A stretch of DNA of 24,752 bases from Pseudomonadota bacterium (GTDB lineage: Bacteria > Pseudomonadota > Alphaproteobacteria > Rhizobiales > Rhizobiaceae): positions 1-24,752 of the forward strand of contig JAEXMK010000211.1 in assembly GCA_023444445.1 (NCBI GenBank). The letters are read 5' to 3'. A program made the translations under genes and the position numbers. Below the pieces are notes generated by a model. That model was not told the DNA's origin, searched no databases, and was given only the letters and a program-made list of their open reading frames with translations. Shown piece after piece: positions 1 through 7,841 of the stretch; positions within the stretch are counted from its first letter, which is position 1, and every line of letters starts with the position of its first letter.

Positions 1-94
1 CGGGAATCAAACCGTTGCGGCGAAGTTCACGAGAGGACCCCTTACCAACTCGTTCGCGCGCCTCGGCCTTGAGCTCATACGATTCTTTGCTCAT
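1..94 (-). CDS. rplY: 50S ribosomal protein L25 (Ctc/TL5 type), N-terminal part only
   Basis: Only the first 31 codons are present; the gene runs off the left edge. The reading frame from the ATG at 94 gives [20 protein letters not shown] followed by [11 protein letters not shown]. The pattern of a charged start, then GKG(S/A)SR-LRR-G-IPA, is the 5S-rRNA-binding N terminus of L25/Ctc proteins. In rhizobia this protein is usually about 200 residues because of a C-terminal TL5 extension, which cannot be seen here. A GAAAGGAAT ribosome binding site precedes the ATG. The gene is divergent from the MHYT-GGDEF-EAL gene. In many proteobacteria prs lies just upstream of rplY; here prs is about 11 kb away on the same strand. 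Confidence 0.88.
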   Translation of the reverse strand, partial: MSKESYELKAEARERVGKGSSRELRRNGLIP

Positions 95-395
95 GGCAAT
101 TCCTTTCGAGGTTATATGGAGAGTTCATGCCGAACGAAGCGGCCTGAACTGGAGAGGCCGTTAAAGCCATCCCGCCCGCGTTGCCTCCAAGGGTGTCTAC
201 ACGGGTGCGGGCGCTATAATACAAACGGGACATAAAGACAAGAGAGGACCGCTTCTCGTCTGCGTACCTCTACGGTTTCATTAGGTCGTACTAATTCACT
301 CGCGTGTTGCAACTTTTAATATGTGCTTATCCATTCATATAAACCTGGTGAAAACTTGGCGAATGGTAAGTCTGGGCAGAATTTCAACCGCGTAG
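95..395. other. Divergent intergenic region between rplY and the MHYT gene
   Basis: This 301-bp gap holds the promoter regions of two divergent genes. Toward rplY there is a plausible sigma-70 promoter around 214-242 and a transcribed leader of over 100 nt containing a 6-bp hairpin (arms 140-145 and 155-160). Toward the MHYT gene the stretch 300-360 is AT-rich, with a TAATAT at 317-322, but no convincing -35 element. A short reading frame starting at 323 overlaps the next gene in another frame and has no protein-like features. I see no RNA gene here. Confidence 0.5.
214..242 (-). promoter_or_regulatory. Candidate sigma-70 promoter for rplY
   Basis: On the minus strand TTGTCT (241-236) is followed after 16 nt by TATAGC (219-214), close to the rhizobial CTTGAC-N17-CTATAT pattern. 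It would give a leader of a little over 100 nt before the rplY ATG. The assignment is by eye only. Confidence 0.35.
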
Positions 396-2486
396 ATGAC
401 AATGCTCAAAGTTCTCCAGTGCCTCACCATCGATCACGACTATCGATACACCATCGCGGCGGTCCTCGTCTGCGTGCTCGGAAGCTTCGTTTCGATGCGC
501 CTTTTTTCGAAGGCGCGTCTGGCGACGGGAATGCAGAAGGTCAACTGGCTGTTTCTGGCGGGCGTCAATGGCGGTGCTGCGATATGGACCACCCATTTCG
601 TGGCGATGCTGGGCTATGTCGCGGCGGGTGATGTGGGTTACGATCCCGATCTGACCGGGCTGTCACTTCTTATCGCCATTACGACGACGACTGCCGGTTT
701 CGGCATTTCCGCCTATGGCGGGCGCAGCGTGCTGGTGGAAGCCGGCGGAGTCATCCTCGGCCTCGGCATTGCCGCAATGCACTACACCGGCATGGCCGCC
801 TATAATGTTCAGGGCATGATCTTCTGGAATAAGGCCTATGTGATCGGCTCCCTGATATTGGGGGCGGTGCTTGGCGCCCTTGCGGTCAATCGCATTGCCC
901 GGCCTCTCAACCGCTTCTGCCAGTATGGTGCGGTGGCGTTTCTCATCCTGGCCATTGCCTCGATGCACTATACCGGCATGGCCTCCATGTCCTTCGTCTT
1001 CGATCCGCGCATCGTCATTCCGGAAAATCTGCTGCCGCCGGCCATCATGGGCGGGGGCGCAATCGCCGTGACGCTGCTGCTTCTGGCGCTCGGGCTTTCC
1101 ACCTATGTCATCGACGCCCAGTCAACCCAGCAGGCGGTCGCGCGTTATCGCCATCTTTCATTGCATGATCCGCTGACGGGTATTCCCAACCGTGCGGCAT
1201 TCATCGAGCATCTCAACCGCCGCACGCGCCATATCTCGCTGGGCGCACACACCGCGCTTCTGTCGATCGATCTCGACCGTTTCAAGGAAATCAATGACGT
1301 GCATGGTCATGCGGCCGGTGACGCCGTGCTGCGCGCCATCGCCGATCGGGCAAGTTCGGTGCTGAAGACCGGAGAGTTCCTGGCGCGCATGGGCGGCGAC
1401 GAGTTCGTGGCGATGACCCATTCCTATTATACCCGCGCGGACGGTGCGGAGTTTGCCCAGCGTTTGATCGAGCAGATCAGCAAGCCGGTGGAATGGAACG
1501 CGCAGACATTTTCTGTCGGCGCCAGCGTCGGTATATCGGTGCGCAATACCAGCTCCGTCGATGCGGATACGCTGATGGCCCAGGCTGATGTCGCCATGTA
1601 CCGGGCAAAAAGCGGCACGTCGGACACGATCTGCTTCTATGACAAATCCATGGACGAGGCCGCGCGTGAGCGCAACGTACTTGCCGTCGCCATGCGCAGC
1701 GGCCTCGCCAACAACGAGTTCGAGCTTTATTACCAGCAGCAGAACGACACCAAGAGTGGCAACATCGTCGGTTTCGAGGCGCTTCTGCGCTGGAAACATC
1801 CGGAACGCGGCATGATCTCGCCCGTCGAATTCATTCCGATTGCCGAACAGACCGGCTTCATCGTCGAACTGGGCGAATGGGTATTGAGAGAAGCATGTGC
1901 ACAGGCTGCGCGGTGGAAAAAGTCACTCGCCATTGCCGTCAACGTCGCGCCGCAGCAGCTTGCGGATAATGATTTCCCCGACAAGGTTGAGAGAATTCTT
2001 GCCGAAACGAGACTTGCGCCGGAAAGGCTCGAGCTTGAAATCACCGAAGGCAGCATTATTGCAGACCATCGCCACGCACTCGTCACCATCCGCAAGCTCA
2101 AGTCGCTCGGCGTCAAAATCGCCATGGATGACTACGGCACGGGTTACTCCTCGCTTTCGACTCTGCAGAGTTTCCCATTCGACAAGATCAAGATCGACCG
2201 TGCCTTCATCGATGGCCTGTCCACCAATGTGCAGTCGGAGGCGATCGTTCGCTCGACGCTCATTCTGGCGCATAGCCTCAATATTCCGGTACTCGCGGAA
2301 GGTGTGGAAACGAAGGCCCATATCGAGTTCCTGCGGCGTGAAGGCTGCCTGCAGGTGCAGGGCTTCTTTTTCGGCAAGCCCGGACCGCTGACCTCCATTG
2401 CCAATCTTGTCGATGACACGTTTCTTTCAACGGAGGATGAAACGGAAGAGTCCTCCGGCCGGCGTTATATCAAGGCAGTTCGCTAG
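396..2486 (+). CDS. MHYT-GGDEF-EAL membrane c-di-GMP synthase/phosphodiesterase
   Basis: 696 residues. An N-terminal 7-TM MHYT sensor (about 7-240) carries three repeats: a degenerate THFVAM at 66-71 and two MHYTGM at 128-133 and 190-195. A GGDEF domain (about 250-415) has an intact GGDEF at 333-337. An EAL domain (about 430-670) keeps E461 of EALLRW, N516, E548, the DDYGTG pair D578/D579, K599 and E635 of AEGVET. Both catalytic domains therefore look competent for c-di-GMP synthesis and breakdown. The inhibitory RxxD site five residues before GGDEF is replaced by KTGE (324-327). MHYT domains are thought to bind copper and sense O2, CO or NO. An in-frame TAG directly before the ATG at 396 excludes an earlier start; the ATG at 402 is possible and neither has a clear ribosome binding site. 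Which activity dominates cannot be told. Confidence 0.93.
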   Translation: MTMLKVLQCLTIDHDYRYTIAAVLVCVLGSFVSMRLFSKARLATGMQKVNWLFLAGVNGGAAIWTTHFVAMLGYVAAGDVGYDPDLTGLSLLIAITTTTAGFGISAYGGRSVLVEAGGVILGLGIAAMHYTGMAAYNVQGMIFWNKAYVIGSLILGAVLGALAVNRIARPLNRFCQYGAVAFLILAIASMHYTGMASMSFVFDPRIVIPENLLPPAIMGGGAIAVTLLLLALGLSTYVIDAQSTQQAVARYRHLSLHDPLTGIPNRAAFIEHLNRRTRHISLGAHTALLSIDLDRFKEINDVHGHAAGDAVLRAIADRASSVLKTGEFLARMGGDEFVAMTHSYYTRADGAEFAQRLIEQISKPVEWNAQTFSVGASVGISVRNTSSVDADTLMAQADVAMYRAKSGTSDTICFYDKSMDEAARERNVLAVAMRSGLANNEFELYYQQQNDTKSGNIVGFEALLRWKHPERGMISPVEFIPIAEQTGFIVELGEWVLREACAQAARWKKSLAIAVNVAPQQLADNDFPDKVERILAETRLAPERLELEITEGSIIADHRHALVTIRKLKSLGVKIAMDDYGTGYSSLSTLQSFPFDKIKIDRAFIDGLSTNVQSEAIVRSTLILAHSLNIPVLAEGVETKAHIEFLRREGCLQVQGFFFGKPGPLTSIANLVDDTFLSTEDETEESSGRRYIKAVR

Positions 2487-2591
2487 TCCGCTGCAGCCGA
2501 TGGCTGTTCCCGGCGGGGCCGGTCGCGAAATTTTTTGTTGAAACATGAACGCTTCCAGCGCACCATCGCCGAAAAGCTTTGGGAGGAGCGT

Positions 2592-3551
2592 ATGCCGACA
2601 GACATCGCCCATGCGGAACGCGTGTATGAAACCGCGCGTCATCGTTCCGCCGCCGCAAGTTCTCCGATTGTCGCCTCGTGGCAGCGGTGCATGGTCAAGC
2701 ACCGTCTTGCGCCGGAGGAAAATCGCAAGCCGATCTTTCTCAGCGAGGTCGAATTTCGGCGCGCGCGCGAGAGCGCCGCCGGCCTGATCGCCGAAAGCGC
2801 GGATGAGCTCGACCGCATTTTCCAAAGTGTCGGCAAATCCGGCTGCTGCCTGCTTTTGACCGATGCACAGGGTGTTGCGCTGGAAAGACGCGGTGCGGCT
2901 GGCGATGACCGAGAATTCCGGGCGCTTGGTCTCTGGTCTGGCGCGGTATGGAGCGAGGCGAGTGTCGGCACCAACGGTATCGGCACCGCGCTCGTTGATG
3001 AGCGCTCGGTGGTGGTCTATCGCGACCAGCATTTCTTCACGTCGAATACCGAACTCTGCTGCACGACAGCGCCCATCCGTGACCATACAGGTCGGGTGAC
3101 GGGTGCACTCGATATTTCCACCTGCCGCGACGATATCAACGAGATGACTTTCTCCTTCGTCACCCAAGCGGTGAAGGACGCGGCGCAACGCATTGAGGGC
3201 AATCTTTTCCGCCGGGCTTTTCCGGGTGCGCGGATTGTTGTCGTGCCCAGCGGTTTCGGGGCGGCGCTTTCGCTGCTTGCCGTGGATCAGGATGATCTCG
3301 TTCTGGGTGCAACCCGCGCCGCACGCCTTGCGCTGAAGCTTGATGATGCGCGGATTGCGCAGGGCCTGCCAGCTGCGGATATTCTGCAGGAGCAGCGCCA
3401 TGATGGTGGCTCCGACCTCGCCGAAGCGGAACGATCAGCACTTCGCCGCGTATTGTCGCGCACCAACGGCAACGTGACGCAGGCCGCTTCGCTGCTCGGC
3501 ATCAGCCGCGCCACGCTTCATCGCAAGATGAAGAAATTCGACGTGCATTAA
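2592..3551 (+). CDS. AcoR-like transcriptional regulator (GAF + Fis-type HTH, no AAA+ domain)
   Basis: 319 residues from the ATG at 2592, chosen for its GGGAGGAG ribosome binding site. The N-terminal block (about 20-60, with SSPIVASWQRC) and GAF domain (about 65-200, with SVGTNGIGTAL and CCTTAPIRDHTGRVTGALD) match regulators of the AcoR family. A PAS-like segment follows (about 205-262), then a C-terminal Fis-type helix-turn-helix (about 278-316, GNVTQAASLLGISRATLHRK). The sigma-54-interacting AAA+ ATPase normally lying between these parts is missing: there is no Walker A and no GAFTGA. It cannot activate sigma-54 in the usual way and probably acts as a sigma-70 regulator or repressor. AcoR is known to control acetoin/acetaldehyde catabolism, and an AcoD/AldB-type dehydrogenase lies directly downstream, so that gene is the likely target. 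The inducer is unknown. Confidence 0.85.
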   Translation: MPTDIAHAERVYETARHRSAAASSPIVASWQRCMVKHRLAPEENRKPIFLSEVEFRRARESAAGLIAESADELDRIFQSVGKSGCCLLLTDAQGVALERRGAAGDDREFRALGLWSGAVWSEASVGTNGIGTALVDERSVVVYRDQHFFTSNTELCCTTAPIRDHTGRVTGALDISTCRDDINEMTFSFVTQAVKDAAQRIEGNLFRRAFPGARIVVVPSGFGAALSLLAVDQDDLVLGATRAARLALKLDDARIAQGLPAADILQEQRHDGGSDLAEAERSALRRVLSRTNGNVTQAASLLGISRATLHRKMKKFDVH

Positions 3552-3565
3552 GGTGTATGCGGGTG

Positions 3566-3590
3566 CGATCCGGCCGATCATGCCGGATCG
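3566..3590. repeat. 9-bp inverted repeat between regulator and aldehyde dehydrogenase
   Basis: CGATCCGGC (3566-3574) and GCCGGATCG (3582-3590) form a perfect dyad with a 7-nt spacer, starting 15 nt after the regulator stop codon. It could be a weak transcription terminator (few T residues follow) or a protein-binding site for the downstream gene. Confidence 0.6.
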
Positions 3591-3598
3591 AGGCGCCT

Positions 3599-3618
3599 TT
3601 GTCGCAGATGTGAGACAA
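3599..3618. promoter_or_regulatory. TTGTC-N10-GACAA dyad, candidate operator for the aldehyde dehydrogenase gene
   Basis: TTGTC (3599-3603) and GACAA (3614-3618) form a dyad centred about 116 bp upstream of the dehydrogenase ATG. Fis-type HTH regulators bind such spaced dyads as dimers, so this is a candidate site for the upstream AcoR-like protein. It is a single occurrence judged by eye. Confidence 0.35.
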
Positions 3619-3724
3619 TGTGCGCTGCGGAACCGCGCCGCCCCTCTACCGAACCGCATCATCTAGGCTCACCTTCCTCATATGCGATCCGCCCAGGATC
3701 GTTTTCATCAGGGAGGATGAAATC

Positions 3725-5242
3725 ATGAACATTCAGGTTCAGCAGAAAGCGGGCGAAGCGCCCTTCAAGCTGAAATACGGCAATTACATTGGCGGCAAGT
3801 GGGTGGAGCCGAAATCCGGCCGCTACATGGACAATCTCTCACCGGTGACCGGGCACAAGATTTGCGAAGTGCCGCGTTCGGACGCAGCCGACATCGAGTT
3901 CGCGCTCGACGCGGCCCACAAGGCCCGCGACAAATGGGGCAAGACGAGCATAACCGAGCGCTCGAACATCCTGCTCAAGATCGCCCAGCGCATTGAAGAC
4001 AATCTGGACCTCATCGCCCGGGCCGAGACCTGGGACAATGGCAAGCCGCTGCGCGAGACCACCAATGCGGATATTCCGCTCGCCATCGACCATTTCCGCT
4101 ATTTCGCAGGCTGCATCCGCGCCCAGGAAGGCACAATCGGCGAGATCGATAACGATACCGTGGCCTATCACTTCCATGAGCCGCTCGGCGTTGTTGGCCA
4201 GATCATTCCGTGGAACTTCCCGATCCTCATGGCCGCCTGGAAGCTTGCCCCCGCGCTTGCCGCGGGCAATTGCGTTGTGCTGAAGCCTGCCGAACAGACC
4301 CCGGCCTCCATTCTCATCGTGATGGAGCTTATCGAGGATCTGCTGCCGCCCGGCGTTCTCAACATCGTCAACGGCACGGGTCTCGAAGCCGGCAAGCCAC
4401 TGGCCCAGAGCAACCGCATCGCCAAGATCGCCTTCACCGGATCGACTTCGGTCGGCAAGGAAATCATGCGTTATGCGGCCGACAATGTCACCAACATCAC
4501 CCTGGAACTGGGCGGCAAATCGCCGAACATTTTCTTTGCGGATGTGATGAATGAGGACGATGCCTTCCTTGATAAGGCTTTGGAAGGTTTCGCTTTCTTC
4601 GCGCTGAACCAGGGCGAGGTCTGCACGTGCCCGTCGCGTGCGCTGGTCCATGAATCGATCTATGACCGCTTCATGGAAAAGGCGATCAAGCGCGTGCAGG
4701 CGATCAGTCAGGACGATCCGCTCAACCCGTCGACCATGCTGGGCGCACAGGCCTCGCAGGAACAGTTTGACAAGATCATGAGCTATCTGGAGATCGGCAA
4801 GAAGGAAGGCGCCAAGGTTCTGACCGGCGGTGATCGCAAGACGCTGTCGGGTGATCTGAAAGACGGTTACTACATCCAGCCGACGGTCTTTGAGGGCAAC
4901 AACAAGATGCGGATTTTCCAGGAGGAAATCTTCGGTCCCGTTGTTTCCGTCACCACCTTCAAGACGGTGGAAGAAGCGCTCGAAATCGCCAATGACACGG
5001 TTTACGGTCTCGGTGCAGGCGTCTGGAGCCGTGACACGAACATCGCCTATCGCGCCGGGCGTGGCATTGAAGCGGGTCGTGTGTGGACGAACTGCTACCA
5101 TGTCTATCCGGCTGGCGCTGCCTTTGGCGGCTACAAGCAGTCGGGCATCGGTCGCGAGACCCACAAGATGATGCTCGATCACTACCAGCAGACCAAGAAC
5201 CTGCTTGTTTCCTACAGCCCGAACAAGGTTGGCTTCTTCTGA
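3725..5242 (+). CDS. NAD(P)-dependent aldehyde dehydrogenase, AldB/ExaC/AcoD type
   Basis: 505 residues, the usual length for this group (about 505-512). It should oxidise short aliphatic aldehydes such as acetaldehyde to acids in the cytoplasm. Visible motifs are [20 protein letters not shown] (substrate and cofactor fold), the nucleotide-binding [10 protein letters not shown], the general-base region [12 protein letters not shown], and the catalytic cysteine in [14 protein letters not shown], followed by [10 protein letters not shown] and a C terminus with [11 protein letters not shown]. The GEVCTCPSR signature is typical of E. coli AldB and Ralstonia AcoD. The ATG at 3725 is chosen because AGGGAGGATG lies just upstream; a longer frame from a GTG at 3620 lacks family support. 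The AcoR-like gene upstream suggests alcohol, acetoin or acetaldehyde catabolism. The natural substrate is not shown. Confidence 0.93.
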   Translation: MNIQVQQKAGEAPFKLKYGNYIGGKWVEPKSGRYMDNLSPVTGHKICEVPRSDAADIEFALDAAHKARDKWGKTSITERSNILLKIAQRIEDNLDLIARAETWDNGKPLRETTNADIPLAIDHFRYFAGCIRAQEGTIGEIDNDTVAYHFHEPLGVVGQIIPWNFPILMAAWKLAPALAAGNCVVLKPAEQTPASILIVMELIEDLLPPGVLNIVNGTGLEAGKPLAQSNRIAKIAFTGSTSVGKEIMRYAADNVTNITLELGGKSPNIFFADVMNEDDAFLDKALEGFAFFALNQGEVCTCPSRALVHESIYDRFMEKAIKRVQAISQDDPLNPSTMLGAQASQEQFDKIMSYLEIGKKEGAKVLTGGDRKTLSGDLKDGYYIQPTVFEGNNKMRIFQEEIFGPVVSVTTFKTVEEALEIANDTVYGLGAGVWSRDTNIAYRAGRGIEAGRVWTNCYHVYPAGAAFGGYKQSGIGRETHKMMLDHYQQTKNLLVSYSPNKVGFF

Positions 5243-5256
5243 GTTCCTCCCCGGAA

Positions 5257-5318
5257 GCCGGCGAGGGCAAGGGTGCCGGGTTCGCCGGCGCATTCCCAGG
5301 GGCTTCGGCTCCTGGGAA
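5257..5318 (+). repeat. Two consecutive palindromes in the aldehyde dehydrogenase 3' region
   Basis: GCCGGCGA (5257-5264) pairs with TCGCCGGC (5282-5289). The segment 5293-5318 then forms an 11-bp stem, one pair being G-T, closed by a TTCG tetraloop. Neither is followed by a T-run, so they are more likely RNA-stabilising or processing structures than terminators; the true terminator follows at 5344. Confidence 0.65.
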
Positions 5319-5343
5319 CCCGGATCGGAATTTAGGTGAAATT

Positions 5344-5374
5344 AAAGGCCGGAGGTTTCGCCTCCGGCCTTTTT
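5344..5374 (+). terminator. Rho-independent terminator of the aldehyde dehydrogenase gene
   Basis: A perfect stem GGCCGGAGG (5347-5355) / CCTCCGGCC (5361-5369) with a 5-nt TTTCG loop is flanked by A and T residues (TTTTT at 5370-5374). It lies between convergent genes and ends 8 bp from the chemoreceptor stop codon, so it may serve that gene weakly too. Confidence 0.9.
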
Positions 5375-5382
5375 GATGTTGT

Positions 5383-7647
5383 TTACGCTGCGTAACGTTG
5401 GTCGTGATGCCGGGCGTCACCTACCGAGAACTGCCCCACCTGTTCGGTCAGTCCATCCGCCTCGCTGGCCAGCGAGAAGGCGGCGGCCGTCGTTTGCTCC
5501 ACCATGGCCGCATTCTGCTGCGTCACATGGTCGAGTTCGTTGACAGAGGCGTTGATTTCGCTGAGGCGGCCGGACTGTTCGCGCGAGGCGGTGGCGATGT
5601 CGCCGATCTGGTCGTTGACCGACTGGATGCGCTTCTGGATCTGCTCCAGGCTTTCACCGGTCTTCAGCACCAGCGCCACGCCGCTTTCCACATCGCCCGC
5701 AGAGGTGGCGATGAGCTGGGTGATGTCGCGGGCGGCGGCTGCCGATTTCTGGGCCAGTTCGCGAACCTCCTGCGCCACGACGGCAAAGCCCTTTCCGGCC
5801 TCACCGGCGCGCGCAGCTTCCACACCGGCATTCAGTGCCAGAAGATTGGTCTGGAAGGCGATCTGGTCGATGACGTCGATGATCTGACGGATCTTCGCCG
5901 ACGATGTCTCAATGCGCTCCATGGCGACGATCGCTTCTTTCACGACCGCCGTGGACTTGTGCGCATCCTGCATCGTCCCCGCCGTTGCCTCGACAGCGAC
6001 ATTGCAGCGCGACAGTGAGAGATTGACGGCCTGCGTCATGTCTCCGAGCGCTGCGGCCGCTTCTTCAAGGGCTGCGGCCTGGCGTTCGGTGCGCCGTGAC
6101 AGGTCTTCCGATGCGCTCTTCAGTTCGCCGGAGCCGGAGCGGATGGCATTGGCGCTTTCGCCGATATTGGAGATCGTCGCTTCCAACCCCGCCATGGAGT
6201 TGTTGAAGTCGACGCGCAGATGATCGAGCGACGGCACAAAGGATTTTTCGATGCGAAGATCGAGCCTGCCGGCGGCCAGATTGGCAAGGCCCGTGGCGAG
6301 TGCATCGACAGCTTCTTCCAGCTCCTTGGCGCTTCTGGCCTTTTCCATTTCGCGCTGGGCGCGCTCTTCGTCCAGTTCTTCGCCCTTGCGATGGGCTTCG
6401 GTTTCCATGCGCTGCTTGTCCAGAATACCTTGGCGGAAGGATTCCAGCGCGCGTGCCATGGTGCCAATCTCATCGCCGCGGGAAACCGCCTTGATTTCGA
6501 TATCGTTTTCACCGCCGTTGAGGCGCTCCATCAATCCGGCAAGGCCGGTCAACGGCTTGGTGAGGCTGGCGGACACGAAAATGCCGATCAGCGTCATGAT
6601 CGCAAGCACTGCCAGCGTTGCGACAGTTGCCCAGAAGGCGAGATCGTTGGCGGCGGCCAGCACCTTGCTCTCCTGCTGGCCAATGGCCAGAAGATGCTTC
6701 TGCCCAAACACGGTGACCGGGCGATAGGCATAGAAGATGTTGCCGGCAGGCGTTTCTGCCATCACCATTCCGGCATCACTGGCGCCTGAAAGAGCCGCGA
6801 GATTTTCAGAAATCGCGGCATTCGCGCCACCTGAGAGTACGCCGGTGCGACGTTTGCCCTCCGCGCTGAGAAGAACGGCGTCGTCGATAGTCTTGCCGGT
6901 TTCTTCGGGAGTGACCACTGCGCCGATGCGATCGGCGGCAATACGCATGATGACGGCGCCCTTGCGCTGAATCTGACCCCAGTTTGAGACCGCCAGCGGC
7001 ATGCCGATCATGGCCGAATCATTGTCGCCGCCGGTGAAGCCGGTCGTGCTGATGACGCCGTCCTTGCCGGCTTCGATGCGCTGGAAGAGGTCGTTGATCG
7101 CGGCGTTCTGCGGTTCCGTCACGTTGGTGAGGAAGTTCTTTGCCTTGGTCACGGAGTAGATAATGAGGCCATTCTTGTCGATCACGTAAATGTCGCTGAC
7201 GCGGGTATTGCGCCAGACGCTGGCGATCGCGGCGTTGATGGTCGCGTGGCGAATGGCATAAAGCAGTCGTAACCCTTCGCCGTTGAAGGAGGCACGCTCC
7301 TCTTCGGAAACACCTTCGCGGCGGAAAGCCTGGATAATGGCGTCCTTTTCCGTCGGCACAACGGCGGTCATTGCGTCCAGCGACTGGGCGATCGCGGCAT
7401 TCTGCGACAGTTCGGTGATGCTTTGTTCGACACGCAACGTATAGGCGTCAAGCTGTTTGGACTGGTTGCTTGCAACCGTTTCGAGCCTGATTTCGCTGGC
7501 GTCGATAAGGCCCGATTTGCCCATCTCGTAGGATAACAGTCCCACGGACAGGCAGGAAACCAGTGTTGCGCCCGTGACGAGCGCCGCAAATTTGGCCTTG
7601 ATCGACAATGATTTAGCTTTGACAGCAGTCGGATTTGCACCCGGCAT
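5383..7647 (-). CDS. Methyl-accepting chemotaxis protein
   Basis: 754 residues. There is a TM helix at about 20-40, a periplasmic sensor region of about 290 residues resembling a Cache-type domain (e.g. VSDIYVIDKNGLIIYS), a second TM at about 337-360, a HAMP domain (about 361-415), a charged linker (415-445), a second HAMP-like segment, and the cytoplasmic signalling coiled coil. The hairpin tip IAFQTNLLALNAGVEAARAG and KGFAVVAQEVRELAQKS (about 596-635) are the diagnostic MCP signature for CheA/CheW coupling. The C terminus (RHHDQRYAA) has no NWETF-like CheR-tethering pentapeptide. The ATG at 7647 is chosen because GGGGGGAGG lies upstream; an in-frame TTG at 7665 falls inside that ribosome binding site. 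The ligand is unknown. Confidence 0.93.
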   Translation of the reverse strand: MPGANPTAVKAKSLSIKAKFAALVTGATLVSCLSVGLLSYEMGKSGLIDASEIRLETVASNQSKQLDAYTLRVEQSITELSQNAAIAQSLDAMTAVVPTEKDAIIQAFRREGVSEEERASFNGEGLRLLYAIRHATINAAIASVWRNTRVSDIYVIDKNGLIIYSVTKAKNFLTNVTEPQNAAINDLFQRIEAGKDGVISTTGFTGGDNDSAMIGMPLAVSNWGQIQRKGAVIMRIAADRIGAVVTPEETGKTIDDAVLLSAEGKRRTGVLSGGANAAISENLAALSGASDAGMVMAETPAGNIFYAYRPVTVFGQKHLLAIGQQESKVLAAANDLAFWATVATLAVLAIMTLIGIFVSASLTKPLTGLAGLMERLNGGENDIEIKAVSRGDEIGTMARALESFRQGILDKQRMETEAHRKGEELDEERAQREMEKARSAKELEEAVDALATGLANLAAGRLDLRIEKSFVPSLDHLRVDFNNSMAGLEATISNIGESANAIRSGSGELKSASEDLSRRTERQAAALEEAAAALGDMTQAVNLSLSRCNVAVEATAGTMQDAHKSTAVVKEAIVAMERIETSSAKIRQIIDVIDQIAFQTNLLALNAGVEAARAGEAGKGFAVVAQEVRELAQKSAAAARDITQLIATSAGDVESGVALVLKTGESLEQIQKRIQSVNDQIGDIATASREQSGRLSEINASVNELDHVTQQNAAMVEQTTAAAFSLASEADGLTEQVGQFSVGDARHHDQRYAA

Positions 7648-7657
7648 CCTGTTTCCT

Positions 7658-7671
7658 CCCCCCAAAAAAAA
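7658..7671 (-). repeat. Homopolymer tract (T8 then G6 on the coding strand) at the chemoreceptor ribosome binding site
   Basis: Read on the minus strand, eight T residues (7671-7664) run into six G residues (7663-7658) that form part of the Shine-Dalgarno sequence of the chemoreceptor gene. Such adjacent homopolymers are prone to slippage during replication and could alter translation. That is an inference only. Confidence 0.7.
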
Positions 7672-7841
7672 CGTGACCGCACGGTGGCAAAAATTGCTTA
7701 CGGTCGCGTTAAAGGGTTGCGAATTGTACGATTATTTCCCGCATGCCGTGAAATAACTTCAACAGCCACCGACATACCGTCGTTATAAAACTGCAATAGA
7801 ACAGGCGCATATGCAGCGAAGATCAACGGCTGTTCATATTC

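Noticed and set aside
2487..2591. Small GC-rich stems between the MHYT gene and the regulator as a terminator
   Set aside because: The stem CAGCC/GGCTG is only 5 bp and the T-run near 2531 is not adjacent to it.
2427..3401. 324-codon minus-strand frame opposite the AcoR-like gene
   Set aside because: It is antisense to a gene with clear GAF and HTH domains and shows no domain of its own.
3619..3724. Possible sigma-54 promoter ahead of the aldehyde dehydrogenase
   Set aside because: A GG near 3666 is not followed by GC at the required 10-nt spacing, and the neighbouring regulator lacks the AAA+ domain.
3839..5293. 484-codon open frame on the minus strand opposite the aldehyde dehydrogenase
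   Set aside because: It is a shadow of a strongly conserved gene, with a low-complexity Arg/Asp/Gly-rich translation and no ribosome binding site.
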